Source of the DNA: Hydnum rufescens UP504
Taxonomy: Eukaryota; Basidiomycota; Agaricomycetes; Cantharellales; Hydnaceae
Reading direction: 5' to 3'
Length of the DNA stretch: 64,000 bases
Assembly: GCA_014904985.1 (NCBI GenBank)
Contig: MU128981.1
Coordinates: forward strand, 85,604 to 149,603
The notes under the pieces are model-generated. The model saw only the letters and a list, made by a program, of their open reading frames with translations. It had not been told where the DNA came from and did no database searches. Within the stretch, counting starts at the first letter, position 1. Each line of letters begins with the position of its first letter. The position numbers and the translations under genes were made by a program. Positions 51,579-64,000 of this stretch are shown here, piece after piece.

Positions 51579-52726
51579 ATGGAACCAGCTGCCCCCAGTC
51601 CATCTGACACTGAGTACGTGGCTCTACTCACCATCGTTCCCCCGTGTCCCCTGTAGCCTGTCGCTGTGAGAGTTAACCCACCACCTTAGAGAACAAGATC
51701 CACAACCACAATTCCCAGGCGCATGGTCTGAAACTGCATCAGAACCAACTTCAGGTCAAGTATACGAGGACGTCTCAAACGTATTCTCCCAAGTCGGACA
51801 AGCTGCGTACAACGCTCTCCCACGAAGCATACGAGGCGTCAAACACAACTTCTCTCCTCAGCCTCCTGTTTCCTCCCATTCAACCGCCCGAAACACTGCA
51901 TCCGCCCCAGTCCCCGCCATGTCCTCCCCCTCCACCGCTGCTGCGTCCACTCTCGCCACAGATGGCTCTCTAGCCTCCTCCAAAGCCAATGCAGATGATC
52001 CTCCTGGATCCTCATCTGACAGCATCCACACCCTCCCTTCCACCGAGACAGAAGGGGCTCTTCCTTCATCCGGTCCCATAGGCGGTGTTGGCGCCCTCCC
52101 AGGCCCTATCACTGAAGAGGGCGTAGCCCTCCTCCCGGAAGAACGAGGTTAACAGACATCTTCTCTTCGCTCTTTCATGATACAGAAATTACATAAGTTA
52201 TTAACCTCACCCTTCGCATCTCACAGTGAACCCGGACCCCCTCCATCTCGACGACTCCCAAGCAACGTCCGGCACCCCCACGAATGAATCCAACATCGCC
52301 CCCCAGCCTCCTTCTGCGGCCTTCAACACCCTGCGTCTCGATGACCCTAACACTAACGACAGGGAACCCAAAGCAGCCGAGACACTTGCCCCGGGATCCG
52401 CTCTTTCGCCGTCCACCCTTCCCAGTCATGGAACAGAGGTCCCCCCACCCAGCTCCGCTTCACCCGCCTCCGGCAGCGCGTCCATCCCTGTTCCCCCATC
52501 CACCCCGGTGCCAAAGTCCAAAGCGCCACCTTCCTCTTCATCCTCGTTCTCCTCGGGCACGAATGGGAAGAAGGAGAAGGTGAGCCTCATGGACAAGATC
52601 AAAGGCGAAGTTAAGATCTTCAGTGGAAAGATGGCCAACGACGAGGCGAAAGTGGAGGCTGGCAAGGCGTTGAAGAATGGCACTGGCCCCGGTGGCAGAG
52701 CTAGTCCTGGTAAGAAATGGGAGTGA
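51579..52726 (+). CDS. Unrecognised Ser/Pro-rich protein with conserved-looking C-terminal tail
   Basis: Three exons: 51579-51613, 51690-52147, 52227-52726. Introns are GT-AG and the total (993 bp) is in frame, giving 330 aa. N-terminus MEPAAPSPSDTEEQDPQPQ, then VYEDVSNVFSQVGQAAYNALPRSIRG, a long Ser/Pro/Ala disordered middle, and a Lys-rich end KEKVSLMDKIKGEVKIFSGKMANDEAKVEAGKALK. Similar 'KDKIKGE.KIISGK...D..KVEEGK' tails occur in many basidiomycete proteins of unknown role. No enzyme domain, signal peptide or membrane helix seen. Divergent from the bHLH gene. Looks intact. Confidence 0.8.
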
Positions 52727-55700
52727 AAAAGGGTCTGCGGCGGTCTTGTGCGAAAGTGGAGGTCAGGCCGGGATGGCGCGGGAAGCACGTTTTCCATGAC
52801 CTCCCACCCTCAATTCGACCGCTTTTATTTTTTTCTCTTTTTCTTTTGTTTCTTCTTTTCTCTCTCTATCGCCGATTGTGATGACAACGAAAGGACGATG
52901 GCGCACAGCTTCACTTCTCGATTATGGACTGGAAATCGCCTAACGTGTGTACGATTACGCTTATATGCACGTAATTTCTAGCAGGGCGCTTATAAAACCA
53001 ATGTAAACCAAGCATGGGGTAATCACCACGATGCAAGTGTATTCGGGAAAGATGGTGACAATTATCAACTTTCCCGTGCCCCCGGTACCATTGGAGCCCC
53101 TCGTGTTTTATGTGCCTTTGGCCCACATATTCTCCCGTGCCATATGCATATGGTTCCTTCAGCTGCATACGGCAATAGCTGATGAAGTAAGAAGACTATT
53201 GGGGAGTTCAAAGGGGTGCTCCAAGTTTCATGCGGAATCGAAAAGGGGAAGAGGAGTGGCGGAGGGGAGGGAGGAGAGACACTGCTGCCGGTGAGGCAAT
53301 TCAGCCGAACCAAAATTGTCAGGCCCTGTCCGCAAGCGCTCGCTAGAAAAGCTGTGTTCATAGTACGATATCAATTGAGTGCTATATAATCGCCTCAGTA
53401 CAGACATATAGAGTAGTTAAAAACCAGACCTGGTGCCATGCCCCCGCCCCCCTTTATCATTAAATTACACTTACGGTAGAGGAGCAGATGCTACGGATCC
53501 GGAGGGAGCCAGAGGGAGCGAACCAACCAAAGGACGTCTGAAGCTAAGCCACCGCCACGTTTAAGTTTCTTCACACCGTGGCTCCCCCCCCTCCTCCCCC
53601 TTTTTTTTTCTTCTTTCGTTCGGTTCAGTCCAAATGGTGAGTGCTCCACGGCTGAAGGGATTTTTTAGCACAGCTAATCGCGTTCGGCGATGAAAAGCAA
53701 AACAAGGCCACCCCAAAAATACAAATAAAGGGAAAGACAAGCGACAATGAAAGAAAGCTGTCCCGACAATAGAGGGTGCCCATCAGATGAAGGAACAATA
53801 AACTTTTTTCAAAAGGAGAAACAATCTGTTTGGTGATGGTGATGGTGTGAATCGCAGCGTTTCCTTTTTTCGCCTTCTTCCCTCCAGAGGCTTGAGAACC
53901 CGACTAGAGAAGAAAGCTGCCTTAATGTGCCTCACCCCACTTGTGTCTGAATACAAAGACCATCTAGAAAGCATGCCACAACGCTGGCGGGTGGATATTT
54001 CTCTTTTTCGTGCTTCTTTGCGATCCGACGGAAGGGGAGGGACGACGAAGATCATGCTCACGGATGTCGCGGCGTTACGATCAAGTTCCATGAAACGCGT
54101 CGATGGCCACAGTTTTCAATCCTATGGTCCCATGATTGAATCCGGTTGTACGCACACAAGCTAGTACGTGACACAGACCAATTCAACACAGACGAGTACG
54201 GCGGGGCGCGGCGCCAGGACGCCTATTAGGCTGGAAAGCCGATGATTGCGGAGAGCTTTTTACCATGGGGCATGATTGACTGTATCCCATGGCGTGGGGT
54301 GGCAGGTTACTAGTTCCGGATGTATAATAGAGTTGATGGTCAGTGCAAGAGCTGGTGCACTGCTAAGCTGCATTGGTACACCTGTGAGCCCCTCAGGGAA
54401 GGCAGCGAAGGGGCCACGACGGCCGAAATCGGCTAGACCCCTTCCCATCGTCGTTCTTACACCCATGAGGCACGACAAAACCACAGGAACGATTGCTGCG
54501 AGGCCATTCGGCGTGGTTATGATACGTACGATTGCATGGCGGGTTGACGGCTCCGGACTAGAAAATGAGGGATAACAAAAGCCACTTGTACTCCGGAAAG
54601 CTGCCACCAGGTGGCCTCCCAGTTGTGAAGGTAATTGAATAGTTCTATTTATCACCTGCCTATGTGGAGAATAGTGTCATTATTATATCGATAGTAGCCC
54701 GTCCAAACGGAGGAAGAAACTGTACGGTTAGATAGGCGGACCAGATTTTACTAAATGGGCACCATCAGAGTGCAACAAAAGGAGTTAGACGGAAACAGTG
54801 TCCGTTCCAAAACACTCGATGGGGATTATCACCTGATGGAGTTACGTCGATGACTGGCGTATCTCATTGAATACGCATGGCGTGCACAGCGTTAACCATG
54901 CAGGACTGTGGATGCCTGTGCACTGACGTTGAATGCTTAGGTAGTTATTGAGATCGAGCGGAAATCGAATGGTGCCGTTTTGATTCACCCTGCGGTTTCT
55001 GCCCGCACATCGTGAATGCAAACTCCCCAAGCTAAACGAAAGATCTTAGATGACCCCCTTTAGATTCGTAGATTCGTGTTTTCGATTCGTCCATGCAGGG
55101 AAGGACAAAAGGTGTATCTTGATTGTTATTCAGATAGATCGATACGTTTCAATGGGAAGAGAAAGGGGGGGCGGACCCTCGTAGACATGGTAAGGGACCA
55201 TTCGATTGTTTCAGATGCAGCATATATGGGCATGTTACATCGGATGTCCCTGACTACTCCACGTGAGATGGTCAAATTGCAGTCCTCGTCTGGAAGTGGA
55301 GGCGAGGTATTGAAAGTGGCGAGGACGCCAACTACGTGGACCAGACAACAGAAATGGATAATTAAAAACACGAAAACAACAGGCGTGCGGGGTCGAACTC
55401 CCGCCGGAGGGAATGAATGCAGGCCTGAGAGGCAACGGAGGCTGATGATGCTTTGGAACAATTGGCCATGCAAGTGCAGGAGAGAACTGTGGATTGGCAG
55501 AAATCCCGCCAATGCTGTAGGCGCACTTGCATATAGCGAGGGAATCAGCTTGTAGAAACGTGGCGAAAACCTCTCCTTCATTTCTAAGCTATGTTCGGCC
55601 AGGTCATATCGTTAGGTGACGGGAGGTCATGATCGCAGCACAAAGGATCGAAATTCATGTCCTTGGGAAAATATGGGATGACGAGTTTCCTGAGTTGGAT

Positions 55701-56580
55701 TTAGTAGAGGTCAGTTTGGCCCCGAGATAAGAATTGCGCTTGATCCTTTAGGGGGGGGGGGGGGAGAAGCGCTGGGGATCGATCCATCAGGATCGGTGAG
55801 AGGGCCACATGCGAGTTATGTTGCGACCCCGAAGCAGCTCTGAGGCAGCTTCAGGGTCGGTAGCAACAGCGCGCACAGGGACGGACGGGCACGACAGCGG
55901 AACCTAATTGCGGGATGGCCCGAGTCTGGCAGTGCGAACTAAAGAAAACAGCGGTTTCATTTTGAGCTTGATTTGGTTTGTATGGACAGGCCTTCTTTCG
56001 CTCGCCGCTGACAAAATTCTGGGATAAGAAAAAATTAATCAGACATGGCTGTTAACACTGCCCGTTATGGCCTGGCTTTCTGGGTATGGGAAGGGGCCCC
56101 ACTCCACCTGCTATCTTGTTCTCTGCAGCACCTGTGAGCCTTGTTCTTGTTAAGGCTACTGTGGCCCCATTGGAACGTGTGTCCCGGCCTTTCCTGTCAG
56201 TTTCTCAGGCCATGCGCTAGTAGCCGATTTGTTTATTGCATTCACCCACTTGCCAATCTGCTTGTTTTGGCCTTTAAGACCGAATTCTTCGAGGAGGGAC
56301 ATTGTGCCCTTGGACTCGAATAAATCCTTTACTTCAGCGTTTCGGTCTCTTTCTCATTAGCATCCGGCCATTCGTTACCAAACGCGTCCATCTTAACACT
56401 TGAGGATGGGGCATGCGGGAAGCTTGACCCATCACCGTCTCCACCGTTTGATCTCCACGCTGTGGGTCCCCTGGCATCGTAGCTGGGTCGGAAGCGTCGT
56501 TTCCGTCCGGCCTCGCGGGGATTGCTGTGTTTGGACGCTCAATGTATTCGGGCAGGAGTACTTTAAGGGGGGAAACCCAC
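52727..56580. other. Gene-poor stretch of about 3.8 kb
   Basis: Frames of 90-160 codons on both strands overlap each other (for example 55076-55555 plus and 55126-55581 minus), with no motif. A hairpin lies at about 55816-55866 (GTTGCGACCCCGAAGC with GCTTCAGGGTCGGTAGCAAC). G and T homopolymer tracts near 53590 and 55750. I see no gene I can support. Confidence 0.45.
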
Positions 56581-56581
56581 G

Positions 56582-58030
56582 GTGACTGCGATCAGAGACC
56601 TCCCCCAAGGATATCTCCATCTCCCTCACCAGACGACTCCTCTCACCTCCTCATCGTCCATCGCGAGCGAAAGCGTTCTCAACGCGTCAGAAGACCCTCG
56701 TACTCTCATGCCCGAAGATACCAATCCTAGCCAGGAGACGCCCGGAGCGTCGAACTCTGGCTCACGTCGCGGAAGGCCCTCGCAGGCGCGAAACCCCAAT
56801 AATCGCCAGTCCGTCCATTTTGTCGACCCTCCTCGCAATCCAGAACCACCCTCTACAGTTCCGTCTTTTGGGAGCCAAGATCCATCTCAGCCCTCTCGAT
56901 TGCCTTCAGTCCTCAGGCCTCTCACCATCCCCGACCCTGACCCAAGTGCTTCGGGGGTAAGGCAGGGCCCTCTGAATGCCTCTAATCTGCCTGGTACGCC
57001 AGCGCCATACTACTTTTTGATCTGGGACTTGTCACTTATGTGTGCAATGTCTTTTATCTCACGACGCCATTAGACCTTACCTTCGATGCCACTCGAAATC
57101 ATCCCAAAGCCCCTGCAGGCGAGGATTTATTGCACCCAATCCACACCAATGCCGAACACCCCTCATCGGTCTCAGTCATATCCTCTCCAGTCAGCACGCC
57201 TATACCCCCCGCGGTCATCTTTGCACAGGAAGAACGTTCATATTTCAATTCCGATCCTTCTCCATCTCCTATTTCCGATCAGGGCAACCTGGATTCCCAA
57301 ACGAACCAGCCTGGAGACTCCAGTCATCTGCCCCGATCCGGCTCTCCAGGGGATTTGCCTTTCTCCCGACGCAGGGGTGGTGGCGACCCAAGTGATAGTC
57401 GTGGGGCGAAGATACCAGCGGCAGCGGGACTGCCTCTTACCAGTCGGCCTCTCATCACGGTTCCCATACCTCATCCCAGCATCGTTCTTCTTACCAAATT
57501 TCTTCGCAATACCCCGATCAATCTGCATATCATCAACCCGGTGCTTCTAGCTCACGGTCCAGCGGCCGCCTTGGCATCCGCCCTGGCCCTAGCACGCTCA
57601 CCAGCGCTCTCCCTAGCTCACAGCATGCCCAGCATGGATCCCAATCTGGCCCTTCCAAGGCCCTCATCATGCAGCTCAACCCAGCATGCCGCCGCCTAGC
57701 ACTAGACCACCGCCAAGGCAAGCGTATCCACCGCAAAGGCACATACCCACGATCCAGCAACCCCCGCTGCCTGTACTTCCCGGAACCAATTCGTTCGTCT
57801 CAGCCGTTCCTGGCCTGTGGGAACAACCACCCCCGCCACCACTACCAAGGCCTTTCGGGCCGGAACGGGACGGGGGAGTACACATGCAGCCTCAGGCTCC
57901 CCCTCGTAGACCCCCGCGCGATGCCAACGCCCCTGCTCGACGTGGGGATGATGACTTTGAAGTCCGCCGAGAGTTGCCCAACCCGCAGCCCCAGGGCCGC
58001 CCACTTCCTCCGGGAACTTATGGACCTTAG
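56582..58030 (+). CDS. Pro/Ser/Gln-rich disordered protein, unrecognised, frames broken
   Basis: Starts near 56582 (SSSSIASESVLNASEDPRTLMPEDTNPSQE, then SRRGRPSQARN and VHFVDPPRNPEPPS) with a likely intron at about 56990-57070. It continues with TFDATRNHPKAPAGEDLLHP, GDLPFSRRRGGGDPSDSRG, then in another frame SGTASYQSASHHGSHTSSQH and SSRSSGRLGIRPGPSTLTS, then in a third frame MPPPSTRPPPRQAYPPQRHI ... PPRRPPRDANAPARRGDDDFEVRREL. The composition is constant across frame changes near 57415 and 57675, so single-base indels or missed introns are likely. Low complexity throughout; no domain. Probably a regulatory or RNA-associated disordered protein, but that is a guess. Confidence 0.55.
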
Positions 58031-58235
58031 CTTGGAGAAACGTACGCCTTCTGCATCAGTAGCTTCGATCCAGTGTTTGTTTGCATCATTTGAATCATGT
58101 TGACCCTGGAAAGGTCGCTCTCATAATTGGGAAACACAACACCGATGTATCATCTATCATGCTAAATTACCCCATCAAGAAGACAAATCTATAGTCGGTC
58201 ATTAAAGCTGTGCAAGTGCGACTGAATCCCCCCCT

Positions 58236-61200
58236 TCATTCCCTAATAAGCTCCCTCATGGCGAGAATTCTGTTCGCTAGGGTCGACACGTTCGCGTCGG
58301 CGAGAATAACCTCGTATGCATACTCGACGTCGAAAGCTGCCTTGATCCCCGTTGCAATTCGCCTCGCCTGATTTTCGGACCAGAACCGGAAGTCGTCTTC
58401 AGACGTGCGCAACATCGCGTGCTCCGAGATGGCGTCCTCGGTGGACGGAGCGGCGGAGCAAGCAGGTACAAGCGATGGATCCGAATCAAGACAGAGCGTT
58501 ATAATTCGCATGAGGCAGGAGCGAACGGAGGCGAAGTCGTATGACTCTGGCTTCGAGACTGCGGAATCGAGCGATTGCAAATTATTATTATTATTATTGT
58601 TATTTTTTCGTGGGGGCTGTAATGAGCACTGCAAAACGGCATGCCTACCATATACCTCAATTGGCCCACCGATAGCCATGACATTGTACTTCCCATCGTG
58701 ATGATAGCGAATCTGAACAATCACTTAGGGGGGGACGGGGGGAATGCCTGATGAGAGAGCGAGAAAACGGACCTCGTAGGACCCAGTGTGCCAAGACAAC
58801 GAGTTTCCGGAAAACTCAAGCACTCCCTCCACGCTTCCTGGTCGTGATTCACCGGGTGCAACAGGGAAATCACCATCCCATTCCTCTTCGTGAACGGGAA
58901 GCCACGTTCCCAGAGAGCTGGTTCGAGTGACAAGGCGCGATTGGTTCGCTCCGACCTATACCATCGGGTTAGGAAGAGGGAGAACGCGAGAGAGCTCGAG
59001 CCATACCCTGTAAAGTCCAACCCAATCTCGGGGAGAGTGATTCAACGGAGCATTCCATGCGATCTTGATAGGCTCCCGAGGTGGAATCTCATGCTCTTTA
59101 CAAAGAACGATATTTGGTACTGAGTGGCATCATACAACGATAAATCGTGGGCTAGCCGTCTAAGAAACCCGATCGAGGCCAGTGTAGATCATTAAAAATG
59201 CCACGGATATCAGTCGTTACTCACGTGATAATCAATTTCTCCCTCGACTGCTGCAACAACACTTTAGTATCCTGCACCACCTCGGAAAGCTTCGGTCGTG
59301 CTGTTGAATCGTGGGATGGGCAATCGAAGAAAAAAGAACTCTAAAAGTAGCAAGTGCGTACACTTGTTCAAGAAATCTTCCAGGACCTCCGCGGTATCCT
59401 CGTAAACCTTTTCAAACGTCCCACGGAATTCTTTTGCGACACGCTTGAGTTCCGGTGCATAATGTTTCCCAGCACCTGATTCGAGAATTCGAGCATTGTT
59501 CAGCGCTACGCGCTTGATTGTCTTGGTCAGCCCCGCTTCCTTGCGGAGGGAAGGCCCATAAACTTTACGCATGTGCGGACTATGCAGAGGGAAGGGCTCA
59601 AGCTCAGCATGGAACCCGCCCAGTGACAATAAAAATACGTACTCTTCTACGTTACTTAAGAACCACCAATGGGATAAATGTGAGATCACCGCAAGCGCGA
59701 AGACCCATTTACTTCCACTGATAAGAGCCAAACCGAAGAAGGCTGCCCCGCTCATAGTACGTTCTGGATTATTGAGATACCTAGGGTATATTGTTTCTAG
59801 GAGGCACGGAAATGACCGCCTGAAAACCACCACGTACCGATATATTCCAGTATAGTCGAGTGCGGCTGGATAGTCCTCGATGAAGAAGTCTCCAAAGAAC
59901 CACCCTATACGAAAGGAGGTTGAGGAAAGGAAAAGCACACTGACAGAGGAAGTCAACCCACCGAATACGCCCAGGACATTGTAAGACTGAATTGCCGTCC
60001 ACAGGTGCAGTGCTATCAGCAACTATAAACGGGGAACAGGGGGTTATCCAGGCTACTCTGCACGTTCCAAGTCGGAAAAAGGACGTACTGCCCCTAAAAT
60101 ATGCCGCAGCAATTGGTCACCGGCTCCCCATGTCTGGGGAAGCCTGTAGGTCTTCCAGGCAAGGGCCACGAAGGAAACTGCGATAAACGGTTCTTAGATT
60201 CTTTCCCGAAAACGAATGCGAGTTTCGTTATGTACCGTATGTCATGCAGAGACTCAAGTTGTAGAAATCTTTCCAGTTCTCAAATGCCTCTTGCAAAGCA
60301 GCGTTTCGCATATCGTTTTTGGGATAGAAATAATGCTTCATGTAATGACGGACAAACCCTTTGCGGGTACTCTGCGCACGCAGCAGTGCACCCAGTCCGA
60401 ACGAGTGAAAGAAGCGCCAGAAAAGGGCGTGCGTGAAATGTAATGCTAGTGACCCGACTGGCGAAAGCGGGGGAAGGAGTGCACCGATCAAAGCATACAA
60501 GACGAGAAGCACGAGCTTCGCATCGGCTGATCTGGATTCGGGAAAGGATCGTTAGGACCTCATCGATGCCGACTTCATTGCTATTGCCACAGACCTCATG
60601 AGGTCAAGGTTGCGGAGCCCAATCGGGTCCTTACGAAAGTATCGAGCCAAGAGATCGTGCTGCGAACATTCCGATTGTGGCCGGCGTGGGGAGGTACCAT
60701 CGTTAAGAGCGAACTGAGACGGACGAGGGGACAGTCGTCGGTTTGCAATGCGCGGAGTATGCTGCTTATCCTCCTCCTCCGTTTCCGTTTCCATAAGCTC
60801 GTCGGTGTCTGTAGCCGTATCGCCTTCGGTTGCAGAGGGAGTGAGCTCGTCGGAGCTGTAATTACGAACATGTTTCGAGATCCTGGCAGAACTGGAAGAA
60901 GTGGCTGTAGACACCTGGTCGCGTGTGGCTTCGGAGCTGAGTGGGGAATCGCTGACGATGACGGGCGTGCGCATGGACATTAGCTTGCGTTGACCGTACA
61001 TACGTTCAATATCTGGGAATAATGAAAGGAATTTCGAAACCATAATCAACGAGTTGAAGGCAACACACAGTACGCAACGAAACATACGAGGATTCTCAAA
61101 CAATACGAGGAAAGCAAACTGAGCAGCATGTGCGGCCAAACTGGCAAACAAAACAGGATAACTTCCGGAAATCAAGGATAAACCATAGTAGCCAGCATAG

Positions 61201-62212
61201 CCTGCAAAACACCAAGATGTAAGAATAAATGGTATCGCTGACCCATGTGCTAGGCCACGGACCAACTGAATACATGGGGTGGGGGACCATTTCGAACACT
61301 CCATCGAAAACCAATGCCCCCCGTTCGAAGAACACGTCCCCCCAATACCAACCATAATCCTTGACGACATGGTGAGCTTCGGTCTTGACCCAAATATTGA
61401 ACGCGATCAGTGCTAGACCCGCTAAGCATCTTAATACATGGAGCAAAGGAGATAAATCCTTGGGGATGCGAAAACACGTGAATGCGAACAACGTGTATGA
61501 CAAGAAATCGCTGAATCAATCTCTGCATTAACAGTCGTATTTCTTGGTATCATGGAGGGCCTTACTTGATTAAAATGATATCCACAGCCTGCCGAAAGAG
61601 AAGCCAGGCATTATACTCAAGAGGGAGATCCTGCATTAAGCACACCTCAGCCACAGAACATTGATTGAGTTGTGGCCACTTCGCACGTCAAATGAATAAT
61701 CCTTTCCCATCTTGTCTTGCAGTTGCGAACGAATCCAACGATACACGCGCGGACGCTTATTTTCGTCGAGCCATCCTCTGCGTCGGACTTCACGCACTAT
61801 CCACCGCTTTTTGCTTTGTTTAGTCAATACCCAGCCAAGTCCAGCATCGTAAGCAGTTCTCCAGAACGCAAAGAAACAGAGAAAGAACACGCGTGCTGTC
61901 TTTCTGGGCAGAGCGAAGAATAAACACAGTTGCAAAGCCAGGATTGAAAGATTGATGAAGTCAAGATGAGATTTGGCATGTCCGGGACGGAAGAGACTTG
62001 TCAAAACATCATATGTAGTGGGAACTCTAAAGACTGAGTTGGGGATACCTGAGACTGATGCTTGGGAATTCTGTTAAATAAAACGCACCAGTCCCAGACG
62101 GCGTCTTGCCCCATACCACCTCGTCCACATGACGAGAAGAATTTTCCGTGACATCCTTGTTGGCTTCTGACGCGCCTGCAAAGCGCCGACGCATTGTAGG
62201 GGTATCACTCAT
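58236..62212 (-). CDS. CHO2: Phosphatidylethanolamine N-methyltransferase (CHO2 type)
   Basis: Minus strand, at least 15 exons. Clear exons: 62212-62089, 62033-61687, 61630-61566, 61510-61263, 61201-61088, 61012-60595, 60531-60236, 60177-60089, 60022-59962, 59904-59838, 59780-59643, 59579-59364, then smaller exons to the stop at 58236. It makes phosphatidyl-monomethylethanolamine in the ER membrane, using SAM, the first step of PE to PC conversion. Seen: two methyltransferase repeats, [23 protein letters not shown] and, later, [29 protein letters not shown], each with hydrophobic helices and a following SAM-site Glu ([18 protein letters not shown]). Between them is a Ser/Thr-rich linker. The C-terminal module ([40 protein letters not shown]) is typical of fungal CHO2. 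Start chosen at [11 protein letters not shown] (62212); an upstream in-frame ATG is at 62242. Junctions at 59365-59230 do not keep frame with canonical sites, so one exon border or base there is doubtful. A (ATT)n repeat lies in the last intron. Confidence 0.92.
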
Positions 62213-64000
62213 GAAGAGGTGGAAGTCAGGGATCCCCTGCATCCCAGCGGCAAACTGCGGACACGTGCAGAGCCAAAATTGCTGTCAAATATTCTCTTTC
62301 TCTGATGGGAGTCTTAACGTTAACAGCCTTGAGCTGGCAGAGATTAGAACGAAATGTGGCATAGGTGCGAGAAGATATAAAATTAAGTCGGCTATTTCAT
62401 CAGCCAAATCTGCTCAAGGCTCCTTTCCGCATCAGGCCATCGGGCCCAAGGCTTTTTCACACTTGTGGATCATTCGAGACGTCCTGAGTACAGTACCCAT
62501 CGTGAATTATCTTTTAGCTTAACCGTAGACTGCTTTAAGCGTGGACTACTTAAACGGGTGATGCCGAGCACAGATACAAAAAGCCGCAGTTCTTTCCCAT
62601 TTCTTCTTGTTCGCTTTCTCGTGCATCCCTCACTGTTCTTCCCTTCAGCACGAGACCGAGCCAGTAAACTTGACAGCATAATCACTCCCGTATGTACAGG
62701 TCTGCAGGTCGTACGCCCTAATCTACCATCTTTGCAGTTCGCCTTAATTTTCCCTCCAAGTGCATTTTCCCTCTTTTCTTTGTAAACACTAATCCACCCT
62801 TGTGCCCTGCCTCTCTCCATATCTGGGGAGAGAGTGTAGTGCCCAACTACATAGTTGAAGGGAAGAGCAAGGTATTGCTTATTTCGATGAGATGCCTATC
62901 TGCTCTACAGCACTCATCTTACGAGGCAACCAACACGTGTATATACCATTTCCGAGACTGCACCGTTTTCTTACCATAATACTTCCCATTGTCACTAGAC
63001 ATTGGACCCTGAGGGGCGCCCGACATTTGCTTAGTTAGGCACACCGACTGGACAGCCTGAGAATCACGTTAGGGACGATGAATACAACCCGCCGATGGCC
63101 CCATCGTGTCAATGAGGCGAACGACAGATTGTATTCATTCGACAAACAGCGAGGGAAGAGAAGAGCGGACCTCAGATGTATTTGCGGAGCGGGATCATGA
63201 ATTGAGAAAACTTTAGCATGAAGAGAAAAAGAGAAAAAAGAGAAAGGAGGCAGAGAAAGAATCGGAAACTCTCAAACCTGAGTAGAATGAGAGTAATATC
63301 TATATGGGCACAGATTGCATGGCCATTACCCTGGGGGTGCTGGGTGGTGTACTGGGGGCGACACTGCCGGCCTTATCCACCCTGCTATTCGAACGCTGCA
63401 AGGAAGATCCAGGAGGTCCTACCCCAAAAAGACCAAGAGAATTTGGTGAACTGTCCTCCTGTCTTGGTTCATTGTCGCGGGAAGGACTCTGTGCGGGGCT
63501 AGGTAACAGAGGTGTTGGTTTGGATTGCGAGCTCTGAAAAGCATGATCAGGGTAGTCAAGAGGGCAATTATAGAACTGCTCACAGATATGGCAGGGGTTC
63601 CCATGGATTGTGTGTTTGGGGCGCCGGAGGAGGGGGGACTGGGTGCTGAATACGCGCGGGTGAAAACATCCTATGAGCAGAAGGATTTACACTATGACCA
63701 CCTGATTGTGCATTCCTATAGAAATAGGCATCTGACGGTGGGTCGTTAGAATGCGTAATTTGTGCGTTCTCATTCGTTCGAAACATCCCGCCATGTCCCC
63801 CTTGAGAGGACAAAATAGCATCAACGAGCATCCCTGGTGAAAGGTTCCACCTGATGCGGGGTAGCACTCGGGGGGAGACGGAAGGCGGTCGCTGGCGGTG
63901 CTGATACCACGGAACCAGGATTCTGAAACGGATTGTTTTGATGCATGCAGCCCGCATAGCGAACATGCCGCTGCCACTGGCCGGGCCGACATTTGCTTCG
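62213..64000. other. Right end of window, no gene assigned
   Basis: The first part is the CHO2 5' flank. Beyond 63200 there are overlapping frames: plus 63304-63537 (AITLGVLGGVLGATLPALST..., a short hydrophobic stretch) and minus 63992-63687/63966-63580. One may be a real gene running off the window, but no motif decides it. Confidence 0.3.

Noticed and set aside
55390..55440. GGTCGAACTCCCGC resembling a tRNA T-arm
   Set aside because: The 5-bp T-stem does not pair around TTCGA and no D-arm or anticodon arm is found upstream on either strand.
55076..55581. Overlapping 159- and 151-codon frames on opposite strands
   Set aside because: No motif, no conserved composition, no promoter or splice context; both cannot be preferred over chance in GC-richer DNA.

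Overview
The window looks like nuclear DNA of a filamentous basidiomycete, probably an agaricomycete. The evidence is short introns (about 50-125 bp) with GTRNGT donors and CTRAY branch points, a FES1 C-terminus, a CHO2-type phosphatidylethanolamine methyltransferase and a 2-hydroxyacid dehydrogenase of fungal type, and a rich fungal transposon load. I cannot name the species.

Layout. (1) About 1-36.06 kb is a transposon graveyard that is strongly CpG-depleted, with TpG/CpA excess and TGA where CGA is expected. It is dominated by two copies of one unusual element: element 1 (about 1.52-8.94 kb) and element 2 (about 16.0-24.6 kb). Each is built symmetrically: a central inverted repeat, two diverging arrays of repeated exon-intron modules, and outer inverted repeats. 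Every module carries a palindrome 'P' at the end of the exon, a spliceosomal-type donor, a perfect hairpin 'H' inside a 90-120 bp intron, a branch point and a TAG acceptor. About 25 such introns lie in the two elements. A lone module lies at 11.6 kb and a less mutated relic at 46.9-47.5 kb. The two elements are themselves hit by solo-LTR-like insertions with 4- or 5-bp target duplications.

(2) Between the elements lie a 1.95 kb palindrome (9.1-11.06 kb) and an unrecognised coding-like relic on the minus strand (12.3-15.9 kb). (3) About 24.7-35.1 kb is a nest: a minus-strand Ty1/copia relic interrupted by a Tc1/mariner element with intact transposase, a PIF1-like helicase relic with a GGTTTAAACC foldback element, and a CpG-rich tyrosine-recombinase retrotransposon (DIRS order, PAT/Ngaro-like split direct repeats) inserted in the copia gag.

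(4) From 36.06 kb on, CpG returns and host genes appear: a FES1 C-terminal fragment (+), an AIG2/GGCT-like gene (-), an uncertain small gene (-), a 2-hydroxyacid dehydrogenase (+), an inverted duplication of an unrecognised small gene (41.8-44.75 kb), a repeat-rich stretch with the relic module array, a bHLH transcription factor (-), an unrecognised Ser/Pro-rich gene (+), a long gene-poor stretch, a Pro-rich gene (+) and CHO2 (-). The segment 36.06-46.23 kb is bracketed by a 33-bp imperfect inverted repeat.

The candidate new system is the hairpin-intron element. Between copies the H stem changes on both arms together (CAAAAAGAGCAG with CTGCTCTTTTTG; CAAGAAGAGCAG with CTGCTCTTCTTG; CCAAAAGAGCAG with CTGCTCTTTTGG), so pairing is kept while the sequence drifts, and splice signals are kept around it. 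Its function is not known; whether exons code is unresolved. All calls are from reading alone; no searches were run.
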